Part shown: in pieces, positions 25,015 to 36,738 of the stretch | How positions within the stretch are numbered: the first letter of the stretch is position 1 | How the letters are laid out: the number at the start of each line of letters is the position of its first letter | Assembly (NCBI GenBank): GCA_016802295.1 | Contig: JAESIW010000138.1 | Span: forward strand, 2,518,897-2,582,896 | Direction: 5' to 3' | DNA: 64,000 bases | Origin: Brachionus rotundiformis | Lineage: Eukaryota > Rotifera > Eurotatoria > Ploima > Brachionidae | Made by a program: the position numbers and the translations under genes | The notes under the pieces: generated by a model | What the model saw: only the letters and a program-made list of their open reading frames with translations | What the model was told of the DNA's origin: nothing | The model's database searches: none

Positions 25015-25407
25015 NNNNNNNNNNNNNNNNNNNNNNNNNNNNNNNNNNNNNNNNNNNNNNNNNNNNNNNNNNNNNNNNNNNNNNNNNNNNNNNNNNNNNN
25101 NNNNNNNNNNNNNNNNNNNNNNNNNNNNNNNNNNNNNNNNNNNNNNNNNNNNNNNNNNNNNNNNNNNNNNNNNNNNNNNNNNNNNNNNNNNNNNNNNNNN
25201 NNNNNNNNNNNNNNNNNNNNNNNNNNNNNNNNNNNNNNNNNNNNNNNNNNNNNNNNNNNNNNNNNNNNNNNNNNNNNNNNNNNNNNNNNNNNNNNNNNNN
25301 NNNNNNNNNNNNNNNNNNNNNNNNNNNNNNNNNNNNNNNNNNNNNNNNNNNNNNNNNNNNNNNNNNNNNNNNNNNNNNNNNNNNNNNNNNNNNNNNNNNN
25401 NNNNNNN
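25015..25407. other. Assembly gap 1 (N run)
   Basis: 393 undetermined bases. Because identical sequence abuts both edges, the true distance may be zero or negative. Confidence 0.99.
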
Positions 25408-25506
25408 ATTAAGTGATACTTTAATCAATTTCTTAATATTTCCAATAATCAAGTGAAATTGAGATAAAAAAAAATCCAATTTATTAATCTTAAATAATTT
25501 GATCCT
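25408..25506. repeat. Direct repeat, right copy flanking assembly gap 1
   Basis: 99-bp near-identical copy of 24917-25014, differing by a single A in a homopolymer. Confidence 0.9.
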
Positions 25507-25675
25507 TTTTTTTTAAATAGCTATCAGACTATTTACAAGCGATGCTGTCAAAAACATTTAAAAATATTTTAAAATCATTCTTTGCCGGCGAAATCTCCAC
25601 GACCATAAAACCTCAAATTTTCTTTTTCTGTTATTTTTTTCCATTTTAAAACTTAATCATAGATTTAATCAAATC

Positions 25676-27166
25676 TCATTTAAGTTGAAAATAATCTGTC
25701 TTGAGCATGTGTTGATACTCGGCATCGCTTAGTGGAAATTTTCGCTCAGGCCATTCATTGGTCGTCTTGGAACCAAGAGCACACTTTTCTTCATTATGAT
25801 ACGGACTTATCTTTTTTAAAATTGATTTTATCTCATCTAAATTATCTACATTCAAAAACAAAGTCATTTTTTTTTTATTGGTAAAATTTAATTTTTCCTT
25901 AAGTTCAGGAATCTCGTGTCGCTTGACAAACTCTTCTTCGCTTAGGACTTCATTTATTTGTACATCGTAAACAGATTCGATTACCAATTCTCTCCATTTC
26001 GGAGTGGTTATTTTGTGATTTTTAAGAGGGGTTATCTTTTGACAGGACATCATGTCATTTGGAATAAAAATGTTGTTAATATCAAATTTGTCCGAATTAA
26101 GCGTAGTTGTACAAAGTTCATTTGCTGACTGGTTCGATGATCTAGTTGAGCTAGTGCTGGTCGAACGAGCGCTTCTTGACCTTCCATGCTTGTGACCAGT
26201 TGATGAGGAACTCTCAGACACGTGCGATATTCTGCGATTGTTGCGTTGGAGAGCGCACCTGCCACGTTTATGCCCTTCTTTGTTACCTATTTAAAAATTT
26301 TATATCAATCATTTTACTCTTTTAAATTTCTCATTTACAGTTTGATCTTTTAGAATTTATTTTATTTCTATTTAGGAAAAAATCATAATCTAAATTATCT
26401 AATTCGGCACGGTTTATTTCAATTCCTTCAAGCATTAATCTAAAGATAGATAAATTTAAAATATAAATAATGCTTATAAATATGAATTTTTCTTAAAGGT
26501 AAATAACAGTTACCCATTGCTGTAGAAATATGGTTCCAAGACCTCTTTAGAATTGTTTCCATTTATACACTCGAGCAAAATGTTAATCATCTTTTTGATG
26601 TCTATTTCTTGATTAGATTTGGTCTTTTCTGTGATGGGTTCCATTTGATCATTTATTGGCAATTGGTTTATGTACATTGCGGTCGATTCGGATTTATTAA
26701 CAACTGTGTTTTGGTTTATTTCAAACGAATTGGAGCTAATATTGACTGTTTTACAAAATATACAAATTTCATTCTCATTTTGGTCACAATTACATTTTTC
26801 TTGAACCATCTGTCTTTTTTGGTAACTGTCATTTAATTTTTTAAATCGTTTATAAGTTTTTTCTAATTTGTCTCTAAAAATTGATTGAGTCCTTATTAAT
26901 TTTTGGTTCCAAAGTGAAAAGTCAACTCTTGGTCGTTTTGGGTTAGTTGCGTGCTTCGGATTGCTGTCCGGCAAAGCATTTGGCGTTTTTTGTCTTGATT
27001 CGTAGACTGTGAATGAATCCGGGGAGCTGGCAGTCTCTGGAGGCGGCGTTGTCAACGAGGTTGTGTTCAACAGTGAAAACTTTTCTATCTGGACACTAGT
27101 CTGGACATCAAAGTCCATATTGTCATCTAGACTATTATCAGTATAATCTAACGAAGTAATCATCAT
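25676..27166 (-). CDS. KANSL1-like NSL complex scaffold, copy B (PEHE domain)
   Basis: Three exons, 27166-26514, 26439-26339 and 26286-25676, join in frame to 454 residues. It is a diverged tandem paralog of copy A. The order of motifs is the same: TTPPPE near the N-terminus, a Cys cluster CNCDQNENEICIFC, LMLEGIEINRAELDNLD at the exon junction (copy A has LMEFFEEKFEPSFLDVENL at the same place), an Arg/Ser-rich basic block, then the PEHE domain with FDINNIFIPNDMM, ITTPKWRELVIES, EEEFVKRHEIPELK and finally WPERKFPLSDAEY. Copy B has one extra intron (26287-26338) and a shorter N-terminal half. The intron between exons 1 and 2 is 74 bp against 718 bp in copy A. Both copies keep an uninterrupted frame, so both look functional. 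Confidence 0.85.
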
Positions 27167-29327
27167 TTGACTCTAAATTTAATTTTCATTCAATCTATCA
27201 CACCATTCGCTTTTTTATCTAGTTTATAAAAATAATAAAAATAAATTTTAGAACAGTTTTGGGATTCAAAATTCCAATATCAAATATTTTTGTTCACGCC
27301 TCAAGTTTATTTTAACGAAATAGTGGTAAATCGGGTCATAGATGACACTTTTAATTTTTCAAATTATGGTAAAAATATTTTATTTTTTTTTTAAAGATAG
27401 AATATCTAGAAAATTTCTTGCTATAGTATTGTACAATCAAGCTGAAGGTTAGTATACATTATAGAATAACAAGCCGTGAAGGTCGTGCATATCAAAATTT
27501 TGTTCTTAGTATTCGACTAGTATCATAAAGCTTCATGCTTTGTGAATACTAGTCTATTGTAACTATATAAGCACTTTGAATGAGATTTATTCAAAAATTA
27601 TCGTATTTAATATGGTTTTAGTAAAATGCAATTTTTCAACAGTCTGGTTGTAAATTTCAAACCAAGAGATGCTTTTTTGTTTAAAAATAAAAAAATATAT
27701 AAAATAGAAAAAAATTAGTCTTATATTTAAGATTTTTATTTAGCAATTTGAAAAGTGTTTTGATTTTAAATTTGAAATTAATTTTATCAAGCCGTGTCCA
27801 AGATGGATAGATGGTTAATTTAAAATGAATTCTTGGCTCAGTAAAATTTGATTTATTGTGCAATGTCCGTTCAAAATACTTTTTTTTAAAGTTAAATTTA
27901 ATTTCATTTTATCAAAAATTTTTGAAATCTTGAGAAAATAGATTTATTTGTTATTTTCAAATGAATGCTTTATCAAAAATTGCTTAAATTATAATGTTGG
28001 GTCATTTATTGAATTTTTTTTAATGAAGCCTTTTTCTCTTCAAATTTAGACTTTTTTTCTATAGCTATTTTTGGTGCATTTTTTGAATCGGATAGCTGCA
28101 GGTATCTCAAATTAAAAAGATTTTTTGAGCTTGTTTTTTATAAATTTAAACTAATTTAATTGAATTTTGTTATTTTCTAAAAGAATAGCTTGTGCGTGAT
28201 TACTATTGTTTAATATAGATATCAATACGATTTTTACTTAAGTTTTATGCATGGCTTTATTACCAAGACTTCAAATTCTTTAAAGTCAAAAAGCCAACTA
28301 AGGACATCAGATGTATAGGCTAAAAATTATTGTTTTCATTCTTAATATTTTTTTATTTAACTTTAAAAGTTTATGACCCATGAAGACAAATATATCTGTC
28401 AAAAAATTATTGATAGTAGTTCTTTAAAGTTCAAAATTTTAATGAAAATGGCTAAAATTTGAGATGAGCTTATTAAAATATATCCTTGTTTTAAGATATA
28501 TTGTTTTTGGATTTAAGTTAAAGGTGTTTTTAGTCACGATTATTTTCAAGGAAATACCTTAAAAAATAACAATAAAGCATAGTAAAAATTTAAGTTTCAC
28601 GGTCTTTTAAGCTAATATAAATCTTAGAAAAATTTTATTTTTTTCAATTCAATTTAAGAGCAATATAGCGATGATTGCTGTGATTTTCTAATTGAAAAAA
28701 TAGCCATTGTTAAATACTTTTAATTATTATTTGTGTTACTTAAAAAATTCTTTGTTAAAATGATTCTTAAATAGGTAAAAAGTTAGATTTTTAGGAATAA
28801 ATAAGGATTGGATATATATTATTAATAATAAGTTTATTATTTGTTTACGTTTTGAATTTTAAGACCTAAAGAGCTTAAGTATTTTTCAAGTTTTCCCAAG
28901 TTGTAAATCTTAAAATTCTATTTTATTTACCAGCTAAATTAATGAAGTCTTAACAATCAAAAATATAATATTTTTCTATCTAGCACAAGTCAAGCAAAAA
29001 TGATCTTTGTAAATGATTTTTTGATTAATTTACAAGACATGTTTAGGTCGTAGCCTTAGAATCTAATGAATTATTTTTGATTCTCTAGCAAATTTTCCAT
29101 AATGATTTTCACTCCGAAAAGTATTTATTATTAAATTTATAAGATTATTCTTTTGTATTCGAAATTTAAGCCTTTAAAGCTATTTTCATAGATTTTAAAA
29201 ATTTGGAAAAAAAACTTAATAGTTGTGACAAGTGCAAATTTATTAGACTCTAAATTGGTTAAGGGTTAAATGGTTGGGAAGAAGATAACTTTTTCAAAAG
29301 ATTAATTTAATTTCAAAGTTAGCACTA
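27167..29327. other. Intergenic region
   Basis: 2.2 kb, AT-rich, dense stops. It holds one clear short hairpin at 27515-27554 (listed separately). Otherwise nothing supported. Confidence 0.5.
27515..27554. repeat. 40-bp imperfect palindrome (hairpin)
   Basis: GACTAGTATCATAAAGC on the left pairs with GCTTTGTGAATACTAGTC on the right around TTCAT, with a 9-bp perfect outer arm GACTAGTAT. It is too short for a standard miRNA precursor. It could be a transposon footprint or a protein-binding site. Confidence 0.55.
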
Positions 29328-30167
29328 ATGGACAAAGAAAATACAGACAAGGTTTTTGTCTATTCCGGCCAGAATTATGGAAAAAAAGAAGCTGAAGCAC
29401 TTAAAATGTTGAACGAATTGTCAAGTTCAAATAACCTGATTTTGTCCAAGAGAAAAATATCAAGCAAAAAATCAAGAATATCTGTGTCAGCGAACAATAT
29501 TGATCCTAAATTAAATAACCAATTATTTATCAAAAATTTTAATAAATCTGCGCTGGCCTGCTATTTAAAACTTTTGGAAGCAGCAGATTTTTGGTGGAAC
29601 GCCTATTCATTCACTCCAAATCAGCGTTTTTCAACAAATTTTCGCATTTTAAACTCTAAAAGTGATCCAACTGTAGAAAAAGATCTTTCGAATGAAGACT
29701 TTGTGACTAATTATTTAAACCAGATGGTGAAAATACACAATCAAAATGCCAAGAAAATAAATATGTTATTAAATGCTGGTGCGAATATAAGCGATAAAAC
29801 CTCTAGAAAACAACAACATTTATATCGGAGCTTTAGAGTTTTGGGTTTAAGAAAGTCCACCACTAGTTCAAAATGTAGCCAACTATTTCAACATGAACAA
29901 TTTAAATTTAATGAAATAGTAGATATTAGGAGTACTTTAAACATTAATTTTTTAAATGACTTTTCAGATTATGAATATTCTATAGAATGTGAACTTAGCT
30001 ATTATCAATTAAAATTAAAAGAAAATGCCAATTTAAAATATCGATCTTACATTGAGCCAGTATTAATAAATAGGAAAATTTCTAATAGTAAAAAAGATAC
30101 TAAAAAAACAAAATTTTATTCACTTCGAATACTAAATAAAGAAAATTTATTTAATGTAAATATTTAA
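29328..30167 (+). CDS. Hypothetical intronless protein, 279 aa
   Basis: A single uninterrupted frame of 279 codons from ATG at 29328, much longer than chance ORFs in this AT-rich sequence. No domain recognised. The protein is basic and Lys/Asn/Ser-rich, with no signal peptide or membrane helix. The N-terminal GQNYGKKEAEALKMLNEL looks helical. A hydrophobic/aromatic patch LACYLKLLEAADFWWNAY lies near 84-101, and RSFRVLGLRKS near 167-177. The stop is followed by AT-rich sequence and the hairpin cluster at 30.4-31.0 kb. It may be lineage-specific or a very diverged gene. Codon choice follows the neighbours (A/T third positions), so there is no sign of transfer. Confidence 0.65.
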   Translation: MDKENTDKVFVYSGQNYGKKEAEALKMLNELSSSNNLILSKRKISSKKSRISVSANNIDPKLNNQLFIKNFNKSALACYLKLLEAADFWWNAYSFTPNQRFSTNFRILNSKSDPTVEKDLSNEDFVTNYLNQMVKIHNQNAKKINMLLNAGANISDKTSRKQQHLYRSFRVLGLRKSTTSSKCSQLFQHEQFKFNEIVDIRSTLNINFLNDFSDYEYSIECELSYYQLKLKENANLKYRSYIEPVLINRKISNSKKDTKKTKFYSLRILNKENLFNVNI

Positions 30168-30403
30168 ATATCATTAAGAGTTTTTTTAATTCATATTACT
30201 ATAAATTTTAGTAAAATTTAAATTTTGTCTGTAATTATTCATTTAAATAAAAAAATTGAAAAAAAATCTATTTTTATTATAAAGCATAACTACTAGTCTT
30301 AGTTTAAATGAAAAATATAATATGGTATTAAATTTTTTAATTAACTTTAAGTAATTAATAAATAGACACAATATTTAATTTTCTTTTTGAAATTTAATTT
30401 ATG

Positions 30404-30479
30404 AAATTGTAAAATAATATTTTACAATTTAATTACAAATAAGTCTTTATAAATAAGTCTTTATGATAAAGACTTATTT
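30404..30479. repeat. Two adjacent perfect palindromes plus a tandem repeat
   Basis: First hairpin 30404-30430: AAATTGTAAAAT, loop AAT, ATTTTACAATTT. Second 30451-30479: AAATAAGTCTTTAT, one base G, ATAAAGACTTATTT. The left arm of the second is also tandemly duplicated at 30437-30450. Both lie just 3' of the hypothetical gene. Confidence 0.75.
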
Positions 30480-30933
30480 GATTGAAATTTATTTGTAGCA
30501 TCTAATAGTTTTTGTCATGAAATAAATTATGTGGTCACAAGTTAATATTAGTTTAAATTAACAAAAATGAAACTAAATTTTAGGCTGGTCGCTGAAACTA
30601 AAAATAATAGCTAAAATCCTCCAAAAAAATATTTAAGTATTTCTAAAAATATCTTTGAATTAAAGTTTTTTGTATCCAGATAAGTAAAATTTTTATTGAT
30701 AATGTAGAAAAAGAAAAATGTAATAAATAAAAAGAATTAATAAGACAAAATTAAATAAAATATTTTTACAAACATTTAAATTATATTTAGGTATTTCTGT
30801 TATCAAGATTGATACTGTTTCTGTTCTTTGGCAGATTTTTATCAAAAAAAGTGAATCAGAATTACTTGTTAATTTTCAAAATATTAAGAGTTTTCGAAAT
30901 AGATAAGATGTGGATTGACAAATTACTTTTGTT

Positions 30934-30968
30934 AAATTAAATTGACTTTCCGAACGTCAATTTAATTT
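30934..30968. repeat. Perfect 13-bp inverted repeat
   Basis: AAATTAAATTGAC and GTCAATTTAATTT flank a 9-base loop TTTCCGAAC. It is the third strong hairpin within 600 bp. Confidence 0.7.
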
Positions 30969-31309
30969 GGTAAAAAAGTAAAAAAGGCTTTTTTTCAGTG
31001 TTTTTTCATGATTTATTAATTTTTTTAGCAGAAAAGCGATTTGATACCAAGAAATACTAAAATTTCTTCATTTTTGATGATAAAAAAATTTAATTCAAAG
31101 GAAACTGTTAGTATATTTCATATTTTTATAAAATAACTTAAAAAATTTAAAATATCTGTTTTTTAAAAAAGTTAGATAAGGTTCATGATACAATGAGAAT
31201 ATTGAAATAAGTAAATTCAAATCAATTCAAAAATATATTAAATAGAAATAAATTTATCAATAAAACCATAAAACTCGAAATGATATGCATTATATAACTC
31301 AACTAATTT

Positions 31310-33516
31310 TCAAAATAAAAAAAAATCTAAAATCACTCGATAAACAAACAAAATGATCATTCCAATAGTTTGATTAGGCAATTTAGTAGCTGTGTTAAGC
31401 TGATTGTACTTTTTATAATTATATAGGCAAGCACCACAATTACAACGGGCTTATTCAAAATAAAAGTTAATTTAACAATTAAATTTTAATTCAAAACCAA
31501 ACCTTCACCAAGAATTAGTTTTGGCAAAAATGAACCCCAAAATGCACAATATTCGGCTCTTAAATTGTATCCTATATCAATTTTTTCTGAATTTAGAGTC
31601 AAATATGCTCGCTGTTTATCATTATTTGAATCAAAATAAACTTGGTACTTTGGCCAATATTCAATAGGCTGTAGGAGGACTTGGGTAACCACAGATTCAA
31701 GGCTTGTTATTTTAGTTGGCGAAATTTCAACTGTCAAATTCTCTTTTGAATTTAGATCTCTTTTGTATTCATTTACTGGCCCATTTGGATTAGAATACTT
31801 GGCAAAATTTGACCAATATTTTAGCATTTTTCTGGTCAAAATTTTTTCTTGATAAGTATAATTTTTATTGGGACTGAGAGGTTCTCCGAACACGAACGAA
31901 ATTTCATCGCCGTGCATTACTCCTAACCATTCGGGCCAATAATGGTTAGAACTTCGATGTGTATAATAGTAAAAATAAACATCTTGTTGACTAATTGCGT
32001 AAATGTTGGCAAAATCAACTGTTGGACACAAAAAATGAAAATCACCAGCTGCATCATCTAAATTTTCAAAGTTTTTTCCATCATTATGAACATTATTCCA
32101 ATTAGTATATCTATAAAGAATAGCATTTCGAATAGCTAATGAGCTTATTTCGGGATATTGAGGATAGAAATAAAACAAACTGGTCATAAAATCCTTAAAC
32201 GTTGCATAATCGATGTCAGGTCGTTTAGTTAAATTTCTGTATTCAGGAAAAGCATACACAAACAACCAATTGCCCTCATCTCTGTTACCTCCGAGTAGAA
32301 TAGGACATTTTTTAAACTTACCCCTGTTTAACAAGCTTATAGGCTCTTCTTCCAAAAAATATTTATCCACAACTGGGACAAAAATAAATTGCGCTACACC
32401 ATGGGTCGCCCTTGAATAAAAATATTCATCTGATTGCTCCAAAGCAGTTTGGGCATTTACTTTCTTGGCGCATTCGATCATTTCTGATGTGGTTCCTTTG
32501 CATCCAATTTTTTTCAATATTCCAGAGCTTCTTTTAATAGCATCTTCATGGTTAAGTAATGCCCAATCAGCCAATGCTGTTCCGCTCTCCATTATTGCAT
32601 TATGAAACAAATTGGCTGATAGTGGAGATAATAAATGCAGACTAACGCTAACTGAGCCAGCACTTTCGCCAAATAGAGTAATCTTGCTACTATCGCCACC
32701 AAAATACTGAATATTATTCTGGATCCATTTAAGAGCCAAGTATTGATCTAGTAAGCCTTGGTTTCCAGGTGCTTTCTCATCATCCATATATAAAAAACCA
32801 AAAATTGACAACCTGTATTGAATACTGACAACAATAGTCTGGGTTTCGGCAACGATTATTTTAGGGTCGTAAATCTTTAGAGTAGCCGTACCTGAGGTAA
32901 AGCCACCGCCATAAATCCACACCATTACGGCAGAATTTTTGGGCTTTGGATGAGGAGTCCAAATGTTCAAGTAAAGACAGTCTTCACTTACATTAGTATT
33001 CGGGTTCCACATTTCAACTCCGTCAAAACCAGTAATTACTGTGTCATGTAATTGATAACAGCTATTCGGCAGCTCAGTAGCATCAATTACATTGTTCCAG
33101 TTTTTGATTGGAATTGGTCTTTTAAATCTTAAGTCTCCAATAGGTTTTTCTGCATATGGAATACCAAGCCACGCATTGATGCGGTATTTTTTGCTACCAT
33201 AAGGAAAGTGTCTGCTTCTGCCGCTTTTGGGTAAATGATGATCTAAATAATATGATCTGCCTTTAACTTTTCCATTTTGAGTTTCTATTAACAAATCATC
33301 ATCAAGTAAAGGATCTGAATGATAAAATCGATCTGGGTTATGGTGTTTGTGGGCCGAAAAATGGTCTTTATTAATTAAATTATCATTTTTTATCCTATTT
33401 ACATCAAATTCTATTTCATTTTGGGTTGCAGTATTCCATTCGGATTCTGGTATTTGGCGGTTAAAGCAAGAGTCATTTATTAATAAAAAAATTAAAATAA
33501 ATAAAATACTGGTCAT
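31310..33516 (-). CDS. Acetylcholinesterase-type cholinesterase
   Basis: The main exon, 33516-31486, is one frame of 676 residues. It starts with a signal peptide (MTSILFILIFLLINDSC), so the product is secreted or surface-bound and would hydrolyse acetylcholine. The catalytic triad is complete: Ser285 in FGESAGS, Glu414 in NRDEGN and His535 in VMHGDE. The oxyanion loop GGGF is at 203-206. Trp170 in EMWNPNTNVSEDCLYLNIW is the choline-binding Trp of true acetylcholinesterases. The catalytic domain ends RAEYCAFWGSFLPKLI, the usual end before the variable C-terminal peptide. Read through, the frame stops at 31486 after eight residues. A GTGAAG donor at 31508 and an AG at 31451-31450 define a 59-bp intron into a further exon 31449-31310. 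That exon gives a Cys-rich segment and a hydrophobic C-terminus (see findings). Family paralogs (carboxylesterases) lack Trp170. Confidence 0.92.
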
Positions 33517-35490
33517 TTTTATATTTTTTTTAAATTTTCGTTTGTAAACACCTGGCTACGATACATGTAGTATCAATTTTTGCTTTAGAAATATATCATT
33601 TAACCTTTAATTGTCCATTTTATCTAATAGTAAAATTAGACAAATTGTGAAAAAAATTTAAATAATATAAAATTTTATTTATGTCCCTTTTTTAATCTTT
33701 TAAATATATATCAAAAATTTTATCTAATTAGTTTCAACAATTTGAAAATTAATAAAAAAAAATGCTTAAACAGACATGAGATAAAATATCAATATTTTTA
33801 AAACATAATTTATAATTCTACCGAAGATTTAATTTATTTAGTTATTTATCAAAAACCTTTTTGTCAAAAAAAAAGTTTAAACATGTTTTATAAACTAGAT
33901 TTTCCAAATTTGATTAGCTTTCAACTAAATTAATTATTAATTTCCAAATTAAAATCTATCAAAAAAAACAGATTCATGCTTTTTGAACAAATTTTTAATT
34001 AAAGTATCAATTTAAACTATTAAATCTACTCAAAACCTTATTAAATGCTAAAAATAATTTACCATATTTAAAAATAAATCAAAATAAAAATTCTAAGACA
34101 GTTTGGTATAACTTGAATTTTTAAGATTTGGATCAAATACCCAATTAATGGAAGAAGTATTGACTAAAAATTATAAAAAAACATTCAAAAGAGTACATTT
34201 GAAATTCTGATTAATTGATTTTTCTGACTAAATCTTAACAATAAAGTCTTTCTGGTGAATAGTATAAGCTAAGTTGCTTTTCTATTTTTTTTAGTCTTAT
34301 TTCTCAAGTAATTATTTATTTATCATTTTAATTATAACTATTTGAAAGAACAAAATTAACTTCGACAACCAGCAATGAGTTTTTCGATTTAAATTTTCAC
34401 AATAGCATAAAACCAACACACAAGAATGGTTCCAGAAGTGTTATCGATTTCAAGAGCTGCTTTCTTTTTCAAATAGAAGAATATATATTTTTGGATATAA
34501 ATTAAAAAGATCTCTATTCAATATGAGAAATAAAATTGAGTCAAATTCTATTGAATGGTTTAAACTTTTTCAATTTTCTTATTCTCTTAATGATTCATTG
34601 TCTAATTTTAGTGTCTAATTATGCGTCAAATCAAAATCAATCACTAGGTAATTGGATTTTGAGTGCTCTCTAGCTTAGCCTTATCCAAAATTTGTTTCTC
34701 TTTGACTAATTTTTTCTCTCCATAAACGTCTGTGAGACAAATCCATGAGAAAATTAATGTTGTCAGAGAACTTGAAGCAATTAAAAAAATTTGTCTTTCC
34801 GATCTCAAGCGAAGACTTCCCAAGATTCAATGAGAACAAAACACAAATTTTACATAAGAGGAAAATAAAATTTTCTAGAATTTAATCAGCTCCAGTCACA
34901 AACAAGCAAAATTCTGATTACAATTAAGATCTAAATGATAAAATTTTCAATTAATTAGACCAATTTATTACTCTTTATTTTAATTATTCAATAGTTAAAT
35001 TTCAATTTAATTTAATTAGTCTCAAATCGATGTATATTTCATCTTAAATTACAATTATTTTAAAGAGCTCTTGATACTAAATGATTTCTTAATACATAGC
35101 AATAAGTACGTATTGAAAATTGAAAAATGATTATATCAATAAAACAAATAAATTCTATAATTTAGAATTGATAAAATATTCTTAACTAGCCAAATATGTA
35201 TTGAAACTAGTTTTACAAAAACATAAAAATTAAATGAAAATTAAGTATTTGAAAAGTATATGAAATTTGTTAGCATAAAGAGATTTTTTTTTAAATTTAT
35301 TTTAATTTTAACAAATTATAGAGGAAACTTTGCGATTAAAATTTTAAATCTCGCTATGAATAAACCTTTTTCTGATAATTATTTATTATAAAGGGATTAA
35401 AATTTAACACATTAAATAATTAAAAAAATCTAATCATAGGAGATACTAAGTCAAATTCCTATTAAAATAAAATTAAAATATGGTGTTTAT

Positions 35491-35812
35491 ATTTGACATT
35501 TTTCTAAAATGTTATTTGTAATGAAATAATTTTTTGAAAAAAATAAACACATCAATTGTTAAATGATCTAAACTTAAAGAACCTTAATTAATTTTTGCCT
35601 TAAACTAATTTTCATTTCAAATCTAATCATCCAGGGAAAGAGTAACAAACCAAATAATGATTATAAAATTTCATCGGGGTTTAAATATTTTAAGATACGT
35701 CAATTAGTTAATTTTTTTTTCTTAATTTTGAATAAAATCTACAACTAAATTTCTGGAAACCATTCATGAACAAAACAAAACTCTTAACTTCCAAACCAAT
35801 ATTAATTCTCTA
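35491..35812. repeat. Direct repeat, left copy flanking assembly gap 2
   Basis: 322 bp repeated at 36417-36738 with the same length and five substitutions by eye (about 98.4% identity). Allelic-type divergence. Confidence 0.92.
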
Positions 35813-36416
35813 NNNNNNNNNNNNNNNNNNNNNNNNNNNNNNNNNNNNNNNNNNNNNNNNNNNNNNNNNNNNNNNNNNNNNNNNNNNNNNNNNNNNNNNN
35901 NNNNNNNNNNNNNNNNNNNNNNNNNNNNNNNNNNNNNNNNNNNNNNNNNNNNNNNNNNNNNNNNNNNNNNNNNNNNNNNNNNNNNNNNNNNNNNNNNNNN
36001 NNNNNNNNNNNNNNNNNNNNNNNNNNNNNNNNNNNNNNNNNNNNNNNNNNNNNNNNNNNNNNNNNNNNNNNNNNNNNNNNNNNNNNNNNNNNNNNNNNNN
36101 NNNNNNNNNNNNNNNNNNNNNNNNNNNNNNNNNNNNNNNNNNNNNNNNNNNNNNNNNNNNNNNNNNNNNNNNNNNNNNNNNNNNNNNNNNNNNNNNNNNN
36201 NNNNNNNNNNNNNNNNNNNNNNNNNNNNNNNNNNNNNNNNNNNNNNNNNNNNNNNNNNNNNNNNNNNNNNNNNNNNNNNNNNNNNNNNNNNNNNNNNNNN
36301 NNNNNNNNNNNNNNNNNNNNNNNNNNNNNNNNNNNNNNNNNNNNNNNNNNNNNNNNNNNNNNNNNNNNNNNNNNNNNNNNNNNNNNNNNNNNNNNNNNNN
36401 NNNNNNNNNNNNNNNN
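35813..36416. other. Assembly gap 2 (N run)
   Basis: 604 undetermined bases bordered on both sides by the 322-bp duplicate. Confidence 0.99.
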
Positions 36417-36738
36417 ATTTGACATTTTTCTAAAATGTTATTTGTAATGAAATAATTTTTTGAAAAAAATAAACACATCAATTATTAAATGATCTAAACT
36501 TAAAGAACTTTAATTAATTTTTGCCTTAAACTAATTTTCATTTCAAATCTAATCATCCAGGGAAAGACTAATAAACCAAATAATGATTATAAAATTTCAT
36601 CGGGGTTTAAATATTTTAAGATACGTCAATTAGTTAATTTTTTTTTCTTAATTTTGAATAAAATCTACAACTAAATTTCTGGAAACCATTCATGAACAAA
36701 ACAAAACTCTTAACTTCCAAACAAATATTAATTCTCTA
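36417..36738. repeat. Direct repeat, right copy flanking assembly gap 2
   Basis: Second copy of 35491-35812. Its start coincides with the first base after the N run. Confidence 0.92.

Noticed and set aside
24958..25479. Long frames across the N runs at 25.0 and 35.8 kb
   Set aside because: They are open only because N codons contain no stop; they are artefacts of the gaps.
34745..34885. Roughly 46-codon plus-strand frame (MRKLMLSENLKQL...)
   Set aside because: Too short and without homology or splice context; consistent with chance.
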